NCBI GenBank assembly: GCA_019415645.1 | Contig: DXYV01000010.1 | Coordinates: 1-64,000 of the forward strand | Reading direction: 5' to 3' | DNA length: 64,000 nucleotides | Source of the DNA: Clostridiales bacterium | GTDB lineage: Bacteria; Bacillota; Clostridia; Oscillospirales; Oscillospiraceae | Shown: positions 31,525-39,787 of the stretch, piece by piece | Position numbering within the stretch: the stretch's first letter is position 1 | Layout of the letters: the number at the start of each line of letters is the position of its first letter | The notes under the pieces: model-generated | Databases searched by the model: none | Told to the model about the DNA's origin: nothing | What the model saw: the letters and a program-made list of their open reading frames with translations, nothing else | Position numbers and translations under genes: made by a program

Positions 31525-31746
31525 TCATGATGTACAATCCAGGCCGGTTCTTTTTGCCAGATCCAGCATTCCGAAGCAGAACATCTCCCACCATGTCCAT
31601 GTCATCTGTGACGGGTCCCGGTCGCGGATCTCTGATTCCATCAGGGAGTTGGTCACCAGACGGAACACCCCGTAGACCACCGCAGCCAGCACCACCAGAC
31701 ACACCAGCAGAATCAGCCAGAATTTTTTCTTTTTCACCAGTTGCAT
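31525..31746 (-). pseudogene. Arylsulfate sulfotransferase N-terminal fragment with element-derived tail
   Basis: 73 codons. Residues 1-66 (MQLVKKKKFW, one strong membrane anchor at about 9-31, then an aromatic/acidic segment ending GMLDLAKR) are the start of the interrupted sulfotransferase. Thr67-Gly68 are the shared core (31543-31548). The last codons, LDCTS and stop, belong to the element and would be the true C-terminus of the recombinase in the excised circle. ATG 31746 has GAAAGG about 11 nt upstream. A short membrane peptide may still be made. Assignment rests on the in-frame joining with 14469-16088 and on the absence of any anchor in that part. Confidence 0.75.
31543..31548. other. 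attR core of the element
   Basis: GCCGGT, identical to 16083-16088 and in the same codon phase (Thr-Gly on the minus strand). A third GCCGGT occurs at 31515-31520, but it is on the element side and does not restore the frame. Confidence 0.75.
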
Positions 31747-31821
31747 CAAGACCACAGCCTTTCGCGGAAACTATCATCACGCCGGTTGGCGGAAATGACG
31801 GGGTGCCGGGGAGGGGCGGAA

Positions 31822-32589
31822 TCAGAGCAGATATTCCACCGTCAGCATGACCACGGCCAGAACGGTGAGCACCGTGCCGACGACCCGGTTGAGGACGACG
31901 GAGCTGGCGCGGTTGGCAAAGCGGGCGGCGATCTGGGCCCAGAGCAGGGTGAACACCGCGCACAGAATTAAGAGCAGCCAGTTGGGCGCGCCGCCGATAA
32001 CGAAATGGGAGGCCGCGCCGGTCAGGGCGGTAAACGTCATGATAAACACGCTGGTACCTACGGCGGTCTTGAGCTCATACCCCAGCACAGAGGTCAGAAC
32101 CAGCAGCATCATCATTCCGCCGCCCGCACCGACAAAGCCGCAGATAAAGCCCACCACTCCGCCGCAGGCGGCGGTGCAGAAAATACGGCCCCGGGGCGTG
32201 AGCCGGTCGAGCAGGCTGCGGGGCGCGTTCACGGGCTTGACCAGGAAACGGATGCCCAGCAGCAGTGTCATAACAATGGAAAAGCCGCTCATCGTACTTT
32301 CCGGCATCAGGCTGGAAGCGTAACTGCCCACCAGGGTGAACAGCAGGACAAAGACCATCATGATCAGCCCGTTGCGAATGTCCAGGTTGCGGTGGCGCTG
32401 GTAGGTCCAGGCTGACGCGGCGCTGGCCAGCACATCGGAGGCCAGGGCAATTCCCACCGCCTCGTAGGGCGGGACATCCAGAAAGGTGATCAGCATGGGA
32501 CTGATGACGGCGGCCGCGCTCATTCCGGCAAAGCCGGTGCCCAGCCCGGCGCCCAGTCCGGCCAGAAAACAGACGACAAGAGACAGCAT
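31822..32589 (-). CDS. TauE/SafE-family sulfite/organosulfur exporter
   Basis: A 255-aa membrane protein of the TauE/SafE (DUF81) family, with about eight helices. The duplicated family signature is visible: GLGAGLGTGFAGMSAAAVISP near 11-31 and GFICGFVGAGGGMMMLLVL near 147-165. Family members move sulfite, sulfoacetate or related anions. It lies 75 bp upstream of the sulfotransferase start on the same strand, so before the element arrived the two probably formed one unit handling sulfur-containing compounds. Start follows AAAGGAAG. Substrate is not determined. Confidence 0.87.
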   Translation of the reverse strand: MLSLVVCFLAGLGAGLGTGFAGMSAAAVISPMLITFLDVPPYEAVGIALASDVLASAASAWTYQRHRNLDIRNGLIMMVFVLLFTLVGSYASSLMPESTMSGFSIVMTLLLGIRFLVKPVNAPRSLLDRLTPRGRIFCTAACGGVVGFICGFVGAGGGMMMLLVLTSVLGYELKTAVGTSVFIMTFTALTGAASHFVIGGAPNWLLLILCAVFTLLWAQIAARFANRASSVVLNRVVGTVLTVLAVVMLTVEYLL

Positions 32590-32800
32590 GGGACGCTTCC
32601 TTTCCCAAGATACCGCCGCGCGTCCCTTCCTACGCAGGGCGGAAAAACCTACTTTTAAGACTACTCAAATTTCGTATGGTTTGCAAGCCAAATCTGCAGA
32701 AATTTTCAGAAATTTCAAAAAATTGAAACAAAGAATACGCAAAACGGGGCTCCCTGGCCGGAGAGACCGGGAAAAGACGGGAAAAACCGCTAAGTTGTGG

Positions 32801-32829
32801 TTGTAAAATGGCCGGAAACCACTTATAAT
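32801..32829 (+). promoter_or_regulatory. Promoter of asnS
   Basis: -35 TTGTAA (32801-32806), 17-bp spacer, -10 TATAAT (32824-32829). The leader is only about 33 nt, too short for a T-box riboswitch. Confidence 0.75.
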
Positions 32830-32869
32830 GAGGGTTACGGAAAAAACTCGCTAAGGAGAGAGAAACACC

Positions 32870-34264
32870 ATGGAACGAACCACTATCGCCCAAATCTTCG
32901 CCGATCAGGAGGCGTTCGGCGGCAGAGAGGTCACGGTCTGCGGCTGGGCCCGTACCATCCGGGACATGAAGACCTTTGGGTTTATCGAGCTCAACGACGG
33001 CTCCTGCTTCAAAAACCTTCAGATCGTCATGGAGGCGGAGAAGCTGGCCAATTATAAGGAGATCGCCGGCCAGAATGTGGGCGCGGCCCTGATCGTGACG
33101 GGCGTGGTCGCCCTGACGCCCCAGGCCAAGCAGCCTCTGGAGGTCAAGGCGGACTCCATCACGGTGGAGGGCCCCTCCTCGCCGGAGTATCCCCTCCAGA
33201 AAAAGCGGCATACGGTGGAATACCTGCGCACCATCCAGCATCTGCGGCCCCGCACCAACCTGTTCTCCGCCGCGTTCCGGGTGCGCTCCGTGGCTGCCCA
33301 CGCCATCCACTGCTTCTTCCAGGACCGGGGCTTTGTCTATGTCCACACGCCCATCATCACCGCCTCCGACTGTGAGGGCGCGGGTGAGATGTTCCAGGTG
33401 ACTACCCTGGACCTGAACAACGTGCCCAAGACCGAGGACGGGCAGGTGGATTATGCCCAGGACTTCTTCGGCAAAAAGGCCAATCTGACCGTCTCCGGCC
33501 AGCTCAACTGCGAGAACTTCGCCATGGCCTTCGGCAGTGTTTACACCTTCGGCCCCACCTTCCGGGCGGAGAACTCCAACACCCAGCGCCACGCTGCGGA
33601 ATTTTGGATGATCGAGCCGGAGATCGCCTTCGCCGATCTGAACGACGACATGAATCTGGCGGAGGATATGCTCAAGTATGTCATCCGCTATGTCATGGAC
33701 AAGTGCCCCGATGAGATGAACTTCTTCAACTCCTTCGTGGATAAGGGCCTGAAGGAGCGGCTGGAGCATGTGGCCACCTCCGACTTCGGCCGGGTGAGCT
33801 ACACCGAGGCCGTGGAGATTCTCAAGCAGCACAACGACCAGTTTGACTATAAGGTGGAGTGGGGCTGCGACCTCCAGACCGAGCACGAGCGCTACCTGAC
33901 CGAGCAGGTGTACAAGCGGCCGGTCTTTGTCACCGACTATCCCAAGGAAATCAAGGCGTTCTATATGCGCCTGAACGACGACGGCAAGACCGTGGCCGCC
34001 GCTGACTGCCTGGTGCCGGGAATCGGCGAGATCATCGGCGGTTCCCAGCGCGAGGAGCGGCTGGATGTGCTGGAGGCGCGGATGGCCGAGTTGGGCCTGG
34101 ACCCCAAGGATTACTGGTGGTATCTGGACCTGCGGCGCTACGGCTCCTGCCGCCACGCCGGATTCGGCCTGGGCTTCGAGCGCATGGTTATGTATCTGAC
34201 CGGAATTTCCAACATCCGCGACGTGGAGCTGCACCCGAGGACGGTAGGCAACGCAGAGTTTTAA
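32870..34264 (+). CDS. asnS: Asparaginyl-tRNA synthetase
   Basis: Charges tRNA-Asn with asparagine. The 464-aa product has the class IIb layout: N-terminal OB-fold anticodon-binding domain (about 15-105, VTVCGWARTIRDMKTFGFIE), motif 1 near 125-150, motif 2 FRAENSNTQRHAAEFWMIEPE (in part, near 226-245), and motif 3 GFGLGFERMVMYLTG near 430-445. Length is normal. ATG 32870 follows AAGGAGAG. It stands alone. Its last about 40 bp, with the stop, are duplicated 228 bp further on, beside a strong hairpin. Confidence 0.97.
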   Translation: MERTTIAQIFADQEAFGGREVTVCGWARTIRDMKTFGFIELNDGSCFKNLQIVMEAEKLANYKEIAGQNVGAALIVTGVVALTPQAKQPLEVKADSITVEGPSSPEYPLQKKRHTVEYLRTIQHLRPRTNLFSAAFRVRSVAAHAIHCFFQDRGFVYVHTPIITASDCEGAGEMFQVTTLDLNNVPKTEDGQVDYAQDFFGKKANLTVSGQLNCENFAMAFGSVYTFGPTFRAENSNTQRHAAEFWMIEPEIAFADLNDDMNLAEDMLKYVIRYVMDKCPDEMNFFNSFVDKGLKERLEHVATSDFGRVSYTEAVEILKQHNDQFDYKVEWGCDLQTEHERYLTEQVYKRPVFVTDYPKEIKAFYMRLNDDGKTVAAADCLVPGIGEIIGGSQREERLDVLEARMAELGLDPKDYWWYLDLRRYGSCRHAGFGLGFERMVMYLTGISNIRDVELHPRTVGNAEF

Positions 34265-34321
34265 GAAGTGCATGAGGGCCCCGATGTGGAAGCGTGTTTC
34301 GGCAGCACCACGTCGGGGCCC
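34225..34321 (+). repeat. Direct repeat copy 1, covering the end of asnS and its terminator hairpin
   Basis: 97 bp matching 34453-34549 with one mismatch. It contains the last asnS codons, the stop, and a hairpin with 14-nt arms (34276-34289 and 34308-34321, one G-T pair), which probably ends asnS transcription. Confidence 0.9.
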
Positions 34322-34452
34322 TGTCGCGAGACGGGGCGGCGCTCTGCGCCGTACAAGCGTTTTGCGGAGCAAAACCTTGCCGCAGGCGGAATTCACTTCC
34401 GCCGAGGAAGATCAAAAAGGGGGTCCCCGCGGGATGGGACATCCCGTGGGGC

Positions 34453-34549
34453 GGAGCTGCACCCGAGGACGGTAGGCAACGCAGAGTTTTAAGAAGTGCA
34501 TGAGGGCCCCGATGTGGAAGCGTGTTTCGGCAGCTCCACGTCGGGGCCC
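34453..34549 (+). repeat. Direct repeat copy 2 (duplicated asnS tail)
   Basis: Same 97 bp as 34225-34321, offset by 228 bp, with one change inside the hairpin loop side. It is noncoding here. The 131 bp between copies are unique and hold a small GGGATG/CATCCC hairpin near 34431-34446. Confidence 0.9.
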
Positions 34550-35036
34550 CTGGATTCGTAAGGGCGTTTGTACTTTTCTTGTTCCGCCAAGAAAAGTACC
34601 CAAAAGAAGGCGGGCAAAGGGGAGCACCCCTTTGCAATCCCCCGGTTCTGTCGAGGGCGCATACGATTCAACTCCGGCGCCCGAAGCCTGCATACTCTGG
34701 CACCCCAGCACCCACTGCCGTTCCACGATCGGGTATCGTAGCCTAGCAAGGTCCACCGAGCGCGCCTAATCTGGCGGTGTTAGGTCAGCCTTTCGTCATC
34801 TCTCCGAGGGGGTTCTTTTACACGGTTCCCCGGTTACTTCCCCCTGCACGTAATATTTCGGCGCTGAAGCCCCCAAGTTTCGTTCCCCCGGGGGGATACT
34901 TCCAATAAGGGGGGCCGCAGCCCCCCTTGTGCTTGGTCGGTGGGGGGTGGTTCTCAGGAGGGGGAATACGAAATCCCCCTCCTGAGCGTGTCTTTGGTTC
35001 CTTTCTGCACGAGCAGAAAGGAACGCTATCGCTGTA
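34550..35036. repeat. Gene-free tract with strong hairpins, probably a dispersed repeat family
   Basis: No convincing gene in either strand. Two perfect 12-bp hairpins: GTACTTTTCTTG / CAAGAAAAGTAC (34570-34599) and GTTCCTTTCTGC / GCAGAAAGGAAC (34997-35024). Between them lie G- and C-homopolymer-rich stretches. The makeup is like the intergenic repeats scattered in related genomes; other copies would have to be sought genome-wide. Confidence 0.5.
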
Positions 35037-35061
35037 ATGTCTCTGGCAATATATAAAAATA

Positions 35062-35095
35062 AAAGGAAGGACGACTGTTCAGCCGTCCTTCCTTT
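35062..35095 (-). terminator. Terminator of the ribbon-helix-helix gene pair
   Basis: 12-bp perfect arms AAAGGAAGGACG / CGTCCTTCCTTT; the minus-strand tail is TATTTTTATAT. The stem begins inside the last codons of the downstream gene. Confidence 0.8.
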
Positions 35096-35246
35096 CGTAT
35101 TTTTTCAACAGGTCCTCAATGGCTTCGTCCAAAAGCCGGGATTTGTTGATTCGGGTTCGTTTGGAAAGCTCGTTAAAGGGTTCGACCAACTTGTTATCCA
35201 GAGAAGAAACAAAACGTTTTCGATTGACTAAAACAGCTTCACCCAT
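35079..35246 (-). CDS. Ribbon-helix-helix protein B
   Basis: A 55-aa single-domain protein: a beta strand KRFVSSLDNKLVEPFNELSKRTRINKSRLLDEAIEDLL (parts: RFVSSLDNKL, RINKSRLLDEAI), the pattern of CopG/Arc-type ribbon-helix-helix DNA-binding proteins. It is a close paralogue of the gene just upstream. ATG 35246 follows GGGAG with an 8-nt gap and overlaps the upstream stop by 8 bp. Possibly forms a heterodimer with protein A and binds the palindrome at 35504. No toxin gene follows. Confidence 0.78.
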   Translation of the reverse strand: MGEAVLVNRKRFVSSLDNKLVEPFNELSKRTRINKSRLLDEAIEDLLKKYERKDG

Positions 35247-35427
35247 TTTGATTGCTCCCAACAATTTGGCCTTTTTTATATTTTTTTAAGAGGTCTTCGA
35301 TTGCTTCGTCCATAAGTTTTGATTTCGGGATTCTAGTTTCGTTAGATAACTGATTCAAAGCTGTATTTAGTTCGTTCTTAATAGAAGTGGTGAATCGTAT
35401 CCGATTGACAAGCTTGCCCTGATTCAT
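35239..35427 (-). CDS. Ribbon-helix-helix protein A
   Basis: A 62-aa ribbon-helix-helix protein (NRIRFTTSIKNELNTALNQL, then RIPKSKLMDEAIEDLLKKYK), about half identical to its downstream neighbour, so the pair arose by tandem duplication. ATG 35427 follows AAAGGAG. A likely minus-strand promoter (TTGTTT, 17 bp, TAAACT) lies in the 35428-35551 gap. The AT-rich codon use differs from the GC-rich neighbours, which hints at acquisition from elsewhere. Confidence 0.78.
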   Translation of the reverse strand: MNQGKLVNRIRFTTSIKNELNTALNQLSNETRIPKSKLMDEAIEDLLKKYKKGQIVGSNQNG

Positions 35428-35499
35428 AATACTGCTCCTTTATGTTACCTAGCATCAATTTATTCTAGTTTACACAAATGGCTTTTGGAAAACAAGGGG

Positions 35500-35528
35500 T
35501 TGCAATTATCATAAACTTATGATAATTT
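35500..35528 (+). promoter_or_regulatory. Promoter overlapped by a 24-bp palindromic operator
   Basis: -35 TTGCAA (35500-35505), 17 bp, -10 TAATTT (35523-35528). The palindrome 35504-35527 has perfect 11-bp arms AATTATCATAA / TTATGATAATT around AC and occupies the whole spacer. It is the natural binding site for the adjacent ribbon-helix-helix proteins (inference). Confidence 0.65.
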
Positions 35529-35551
35529 ATGAAAAGAAAGGAGGGATTACC

Positions 35552-35833
35552 ATGAAACAAGAACCACTGAATTTATGGATGCAGATTTTGTTTCGCTTTG
35601 AACAGGACTATTGGAAATGCGACCTGGACCATCAAAATCTGTTCTCCGAAGCGGAGCGCCTCCATGAGACCTTTTGCGACCGCCACAGGGCCGACCGAGA
35701 GCTGATTGTGGAAGTCAATGAGATCATCGACGCCTATACCTGTGTGGAGGAATACGAAAAGGAGTTCCAAATCCGCCTGGGGCTCCTGCTGGGCCTGGAG
35801 CTGGGCGGGCTTGACCTGCCATACGCTCTTTGA
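35552..35833 (+). CDS. Small hypothetical protein, divergent from the RHH pair
   Basis: A 93-aa soluble, acidic, mostly helical protein (MKQEPLNLWMQILFRFEQDY ..., FCDRHRADRELIVEVNEIID, ending LGLELGGLDLPYAL). No family recognised. ATG 35552 follows AAAGGAGG; an upstream in-frame ATG at 35519 lies within the operator. Its promoter is covered by the RHH operator, so it is probably the regulated target. Confidence 0.6.
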   Translation: MKQEPLNLWMQILFRFEQDYWKCDLDHQNLFSEAERLHETFCDRHRADRELIVEVNEIIDAYTCVEEYEKEFQIRLGLLLGLELGGLDLPYAL

Positions 35834-35841
35834 CGCAAAAA

Positions 35842-35886
35842 GGCTCCGCCTCAAACCGCGCAGAACGCGCGATTCGGGGCGGAGCC
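35842..35886. terminator. Bidirectional terminator between the hypothetical gene and the anion transporter
   Basis: Arms GGCTCCGCC (35842-35850) and GGCGGAGCC (35878-35886), flanked by AAAAA on the left (TTTTT on the minus strand) and AAAA on the right. Confidence 0.6.
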
Positions 35887-35974
35887 AAAAGGTCGGTTCA
35901 GGAGGGACGCAGACCCGTGCGGAGGGGAGGGCCTGCCGCAGGGCAGGCACAGCTCCGCAGAGGCGAAAGGTCAA

Positions 35975-37369
35975 TCAGACGATCTTGACCACGAACATCC
36001 ACCAGGGGATCATGATGGCGACGGTAAAGACCGCGGAGACCGCCATTTTCACCGCGCCGCACTTGGCGAAATCCTTCAGAGTGACGTAACCCATGCTGAA
36101 GAAGATGAGGTACGTGCCCACTTCGTAGGGCAGGATCAGCTGGTCCAGGCCCAGATAGAAGGAGTAGGTGGTCGCCATGGGGGACACGCCCAGGCCCAGG
36201 GCCACGCCGGTCAGCAGAGGCGCGATGGAGGACATGGCCGCCATGGGAGTGAGCAGGAAGTTGATGATCACGCCGAAGATGAACACGATGACCAGGAAGC
36301 CGAAGGTGCCGGTGTTGGACAGCAGCGGGGTAATGATATTGACCAGGAAGTTGCCCGCGCCGCAGGAGGCCGCCACCGTACCGATGGACAGGCAGGCCAC
36401 GATGAAGAAGATGACATTGAAGTTGACCCTGCGGAAGTGCTCCACCTTGCCCACCTTGATGCCGGGCAGGTAGCAGATAATGGGAGCCAGCAGGAAGCCA
36501 TAGAGCATGTTCCAGCCCGTCCAGCGGTTGCTGAGCAGGTAAACCAGCAGGACCAGCAGGATGACCAGGACCTTCTTGTCGTTGGTGGTCATCTTGCCCA
36601 GTTCCTTGAGCTGCTGCTGGAAGTAGGCCTTGCCGTTGATGGGCTTCTCGGGCTTCATGAGCTTGGTGATCAGGAACGCCATGATGAAGGGCAGAAGCAC
36701 CAGGGGCAGGTCCTGGATGAAGAAGTCGATGAAGTTGGTGTTCAGGCTGCCCTCCACGACGCCTTCCACGCTCTTGGACATATCCAAGAACATCTGGATG
36801 CCGGAAGGCGAGTAGATGAAGCCGGACGCAATGTGGAAGCCGAAGCAGGCGGTCATGAGGATACCGCCGGAGGCCTTGCCTACGGGCAGATCCAGGGACT
36901 TGATGATGGACAGGGTGATGGCGGCCACGGCCATGCTGGTCCAGGTGCCGGGAACGATGATGATGGACAGCATAGCGGTGATGGTGATGCCGAATACGAT
37001 ACCGGTATAGGTGCCGCCGGCCCAAATGATGCAGTGGTAAGCGATGCGCTTGAGAATGGTGGTATCCTCCAGAATGTTGACCAGCAGCAGCGTGGCCAGG
37101 ATGTACCAGGGAATGTCATTGGTCCACGCGGAGAATACGGTGCCGGAAGGGGCGATGCCGGTCATGATGTACAGCAACATCATGAGGATGCCGGCGATGG
37201 CATTGTCCATCTCGTCGAAACAGAACATGGCAATGCCCATCAGGGTGATTGCGAAGAAGGTGCGGATTTGGCTGGTAAAAGCTTCGCTGGTGGGAATCAG
37301 CAGAATGATGATCGGCAGCGCCAAGGTCACGATCCAGCTGATCAGGCTTTTACGGCTGGCTTTCGCCAT
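35975..37369 (-). CDS. DASS-type anion transporter (SLC13-like), copy 1
   Basis: A 464-aa membrane protein with about 11-12 helices, of the sodium/divalent-anion symporter group (ion-transporter superfamily). Visible: N-terminal KSLISWIVTLALPIIILLIP, central IKVGKVEHFRRVNFNVIFF, and the C-terminal repeat signature FGVIINFLLTPMAAMSSIAP followed by LILPYEVGTYL. A paralogue at 47229 shares FGVVMNFLMTPMAAMSS and FILPYEIGSL. It should import a carboxylate or aromatic acid. Divergent from the reductase at 37784 and probably co-regulated with it through the 414-bp gap between them. Confidence 0.85.
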   Translation of the reverse strand: MAKASRKSLISWIVTLALPIIILLIPTSEAFTSQIRTFFAITLMGIAMFCFDEMDNAIAGILMMLLYIMTGIAPSGTVFSAWTNDIPWYILATLLLVNILEDTTILKRIAYHCIIWAGGTYTGIVFGITITAMLSIIIVPGTWTSMAVAAITLSIIKSLDLPVGKASGGILMTACFGFHIASGFIYSPSGIQMFLDMSKSVEGVVEGSLNTNFIDFFIQDLPLVLLPFIMAFLITKLMKPEKPINGKAYFQQQLKELGKMTTNDKKVLVILLVLLVYLLSNRWTGWNMLYGFLLAPIICYLPGIKVGKVEHFRRVNFNVIFFIVACLSIGTVAASCGAGNFLVNIITPLLSNTGTFGFLVIVFIFGVIINFLLTPMAAMSSIAPLLTGVALGLGVSPMATTYSFYLGLDQLILPYEVGTYLIFFSMGYVTLKDFAKCGAVKMAVSAVFTVAIMIPWWMFVVKIV

Positions 37370-37636
37370 AATAGATTCCTCCTCTACTCGAAATGTTCAC
37401 AGGGCGGATAAGGCTGCTTTCGCGGTTGGGTCGACGTTCCTCGCACTCAACCAGAATAGGGCGAATGGAGAAAAAAGAGAAATAAGTATTTCAAATAACA
37501 ACAATAATCAAATTAAATCAGATGAAAAATTGTGCAATATAGCCAAAACGGATTTTCAAGACAGCAGGCGGGTTGCGGGGCATTGTCCGCCGGTGGAGGG
37601 CAAAATCTATGTTATTTTTTTGACAAGATAAAAAAA

Positions 37637-37655
37637 TGTGATGAACTTTATCACA
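37637..37655. promoter_or_regulatory. Candidate LysR operator between transporter 1 and reductase 2
   Basis: TGTGAT-N7-ATCACA in the divergent gap 37370-37783. A -10 TATAAT (37688-37693) with no good -35 follows, as in activator-dependent promoters; the palindrome centre is about 55 bp upstream of the expected start. The rest of the gap shows nothing else clear. Confidence 0.5.
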
Positions 37656-37783
37656 AGACGGTATTTCTCATTTGCACGCCTTTCCTTTATAATGAACGCA
37701 GAGTAGCTGTTTCGGCGGACCTCGCACAAAGCAGAAACAGACCGACTGGGAACGGAATTATGTGTTAAAGAAGGAGAATGCTT

Positions 37784-39754
37784 ATGAACGCGTATTATCC
37801 CCATATTTTTGAGCCGCTGACCATTGGCAACGTTACCTTTAAGAATCGTATCTTCACCGCCCCCACCATGGGCCACATGCTCCAGAACAACGCCCCCACC
37901 TATCCCGAGATGCCCATGATCGCCAACTATCTGGAAAAGGCCAAGGGCGGCGCGGCTCAGGTGGAGTGCGGCGGCCAGCAGGTCAACGATCCCGGCGCCA
38001 ACCCCATCCACTCCAAGTTCGACATTGAGAACCCCACCGGCTGGCGCAACTTCATCCACTTCACCAACGCCATCCACTTCTATGATGCCAAGGCTTCCTA
38101 CGAGCTGATCCACTTCGGCTCCGAGGGCGAGTACACCAAGGAGGCCCTGGCCAAGGGCAAGCCCTTCGCCTGCTCTACCTTCACCCGCAAGGACGGCGTG
38201 GAGTTCCAGGAGATCCCCGAGGAGGAGATGGACAAGCTGGCCGACCGCTACGCCTCGCTGGCTGAGTGCGTCAAGTTCTGCGGCTTCGACACCCTGCTCA
38301 TCCACGGCGGACACGGTACCCTGCTCCAGGAGTTCGTCTCTCCCCGCTCCAACCACCGCACCGACAAGTACGGCGGCTCCATCGAGAACCGCGCCCGCTT
38401 CCCCCTGATGGTGCTCGACCGCATCCGGGAGCGGGTGGGCCGCGATCTGCTCATCGAGTACCGCATCTCCGGCTCCGAGTGCGTGCCCGGCGGCTTCGAG
38501 GTGGACGAGTGCATCGAGTTCTTCAAGCTCGTCCAGGACCGCATCGACATCGCCCACATCTCCGCCGGCGTGGTGCGTGAGCCCCGCCTGCGCGCCATCA
38601 CCCATCCCACCGGCTTCCTGCCCGAGGCTGCCAACGCCTACCTGGCCAAGGCGGTCAAGGCCTGCCCCGACATCCACATCCCCGTGCTCACCCTGGGCGC
38701 CTTCCAGCAGCCCGAAGCCATCGAGCGCGTGCTGGCCAACGGCGAGGCCGACATCGTGGCCATGGCCCGCGGCACCATCGCCGACCCCCACACGGTGGAA
38801 AAGATCCGTCAGGGCCGGCCGGAGGACATCGTCCCCTGCATCAAGTGCTTCCACTGCCTGGACGACTTCAAGAACACCCATTACTACTCCTGCGCCGTCA
38901 ACCCCATCGCCGGCCGGGAGACCCAGCTGGATATGCTGCTGCCCGCTCAGTACCACAAGCAGAAGGTCGCCATCATCGGCGGCGGCCCGGGCGGCATGAA
39001 GGCCGCTCTGCTGGCCTCCGAGCGGGGCCACAAGGTCACCCTCTTTGAGAAGAAGAAGGAACTGGGCGGCCAGCTCAACGACGCCGACGTCATGTCCTTC
39101 AAGTACGACCTGAAGGCCTACAAGAACTACCTCATCCGCCATGTGGGCCGGGATGAGAACATCGACGTCCGCCTGGGCGTTGAGGTCACTCCCGAGATGC
39201 TCAAGGCCATGGATTTCGACACCGTGGTGTGCGCCATCGGCGCGGAGCCCATCATTCCGCCCATTCCCGGCGTGGACGGCGACAACGTCATCTGGGCGGG
39301 CGACAGCTTCTTCGCCCCCGACCGGGTGGGCCAGAAGATCGTGGTCATCGGCGGCGGCCAGGTCGGCTGCGAGACCGGCGTCCACTACGGCATGAACGGC
39401 AAGGACGTCACCGTGCTGGAGATGCAGTCCAAGCTGGCTCCCGACGCCATGCGTACTTACCAGGAGGAGCTGGAGGGTCAGGTCCATGACCACTGCACCG
39501 CCATCCTGGGCGCCCGCGTCACCAAGATCTCCGCCGAGGGCGTCACCTATACCGACAAGGACGGCCAGGAGCACCTGGTGCCCGCCGATACCGTCATCCT
39601 GGCTGTCGGCATGAAGCCGCTGGCCAAGCAGGCCGAGGCCTTCCGCGAGTGCGCCGACGGCTTCCGCAAGCTGGGCGACTGCGTGAAGGTGGGCAACGTC
39701 AAGACCGTTACCCGCGCCGCCTTCGATGCCGCCATGACCCTGGGCGCGTACTAA
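37784..39754 (+). CDS. FMN/4Fe-4S/FAD enoate-type reductase 2
   Basis: A 656-aa reductase of the 2,4-dienoyl-CoA reductase/BaiCD class. FMN barrel about 1-345, with HGGHGTLLQEFVSPRSNHRT and DKYGGSIENR; cluster ligands C-x2-C-x2-C-x11-C (CIKCFHCLDD...); FAD Rossmann site VAIIGGGPGGMKAALLA; NAD(P) site KIVVIGGGQVGCE. Expected reaction is NAD(P)H-dependent reduction of an activated double bond. ATG 37784 follows AAGGAG at good spacing (ATG 37778 is too close). Codon use is highly biased to C-ending codons, suggesting strong expression. Divergent from transporter 1. Ends at a terminator. Confidence 0.88.
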   Translation: MNAYYPHIFEPLTIGNVTFKNRIFTAPTMGHMLQNNAPTYPEMPMIANYLEKAKGGAAQVECGGQQVNDPGANPIHSKFDIENPTGWRNFIHFTNAIHFYDAKASYELIHFGSEGEYTKEALAKGKPFACSTFTRKDGVEFQEIPEEEMDKLADRYASLAECVKFCGFDTLLIHGGHGTLLQEFVSPRSNHRTDKYGGSIENRARFPLMVLDRIRERVGRDLLIEYRISGSECVPGGFEVDECIEFFKLVQDRIDIAHISAGVVREPRLRAITHPTGFLPEAANAYLAKAVKACPDIHIPVLTLGAFQQPEAIERVLANGEADIVAMARGTIADPHTVEKIRQGRPEDIVPCIKCFHCLDDFKNTHYYSCAVNPIAGRETQLDMLLPAQYHKQKVAIIGGGPGGMKAALLASERGHKVTLFEKKKELGGQLNDADVMSFKYDLKAYKNYLIRHVGRDENIDVRLGVEVTPEMLKAMDFDTVVCAIGAEPIIPPIPGVDGDNVIWAGDSFFAPDRVGQKIVVIGGGQVGCETGVHYGMNGKDVTVLEMQSKLAPDAMRTYQEELEGQVHDHCTAILGARVTKISAEGVTYTDKDGQEHLVPADTVILAVGMKPLAKQAEAFRECADGFRKLGDCVKVGNVKTVTRAAFDAAMTLGAY

Positions 39755-39787
39755 GCGGAACCCCAACTGCAATCAAATATCCCAATT

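Larger units (their letters stand above)
16083..31548. mobile_element. 15.46-kb integrative mobilizable element
   Basis: Bounded by two copies of GCCGGT (16083-16088 and 31543-31548). Between them: serine recombinase, RhuM protein, small protein, relaxase with embedded membrane protein gene, MobC, RecA-fold ATPase, RdRP-like polymerase and partner, a short unknown protein, LuxR-type regulator and a repeat/SLH surface protein. It has DNA mobilization genes (relaxase, MobC) but no type IV secretion channel, so it would need a helper. Removing it and keeping one core copy restores a continuous sulfotransferase reading frame, which is the main evidence for the exact ends. Large serine recombinases leave only a very short shared core, in line with 6 bp. 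Confidence 0.85.

Noticed and set aside
32608..32869. T-box riboswitch before asnS
   Set aside because: The promoter leaves a leader of about 33 nt, and no specifier stem or antiterminator sequence was seen.
35079..35427. Classic antitoxin call for the RHH pair
   Set aside because: No recognisable toxin (RelE, MazF, PIN) is adjacent on the same strand; left as DNA-binding proteins.
37637..37655. CRP-type site TGTGA...TCACA
   Set aside because: The spacer between TGTGA and TCACA is 9 nt, not 6; kept only as a candidate LysR-type palindrome.
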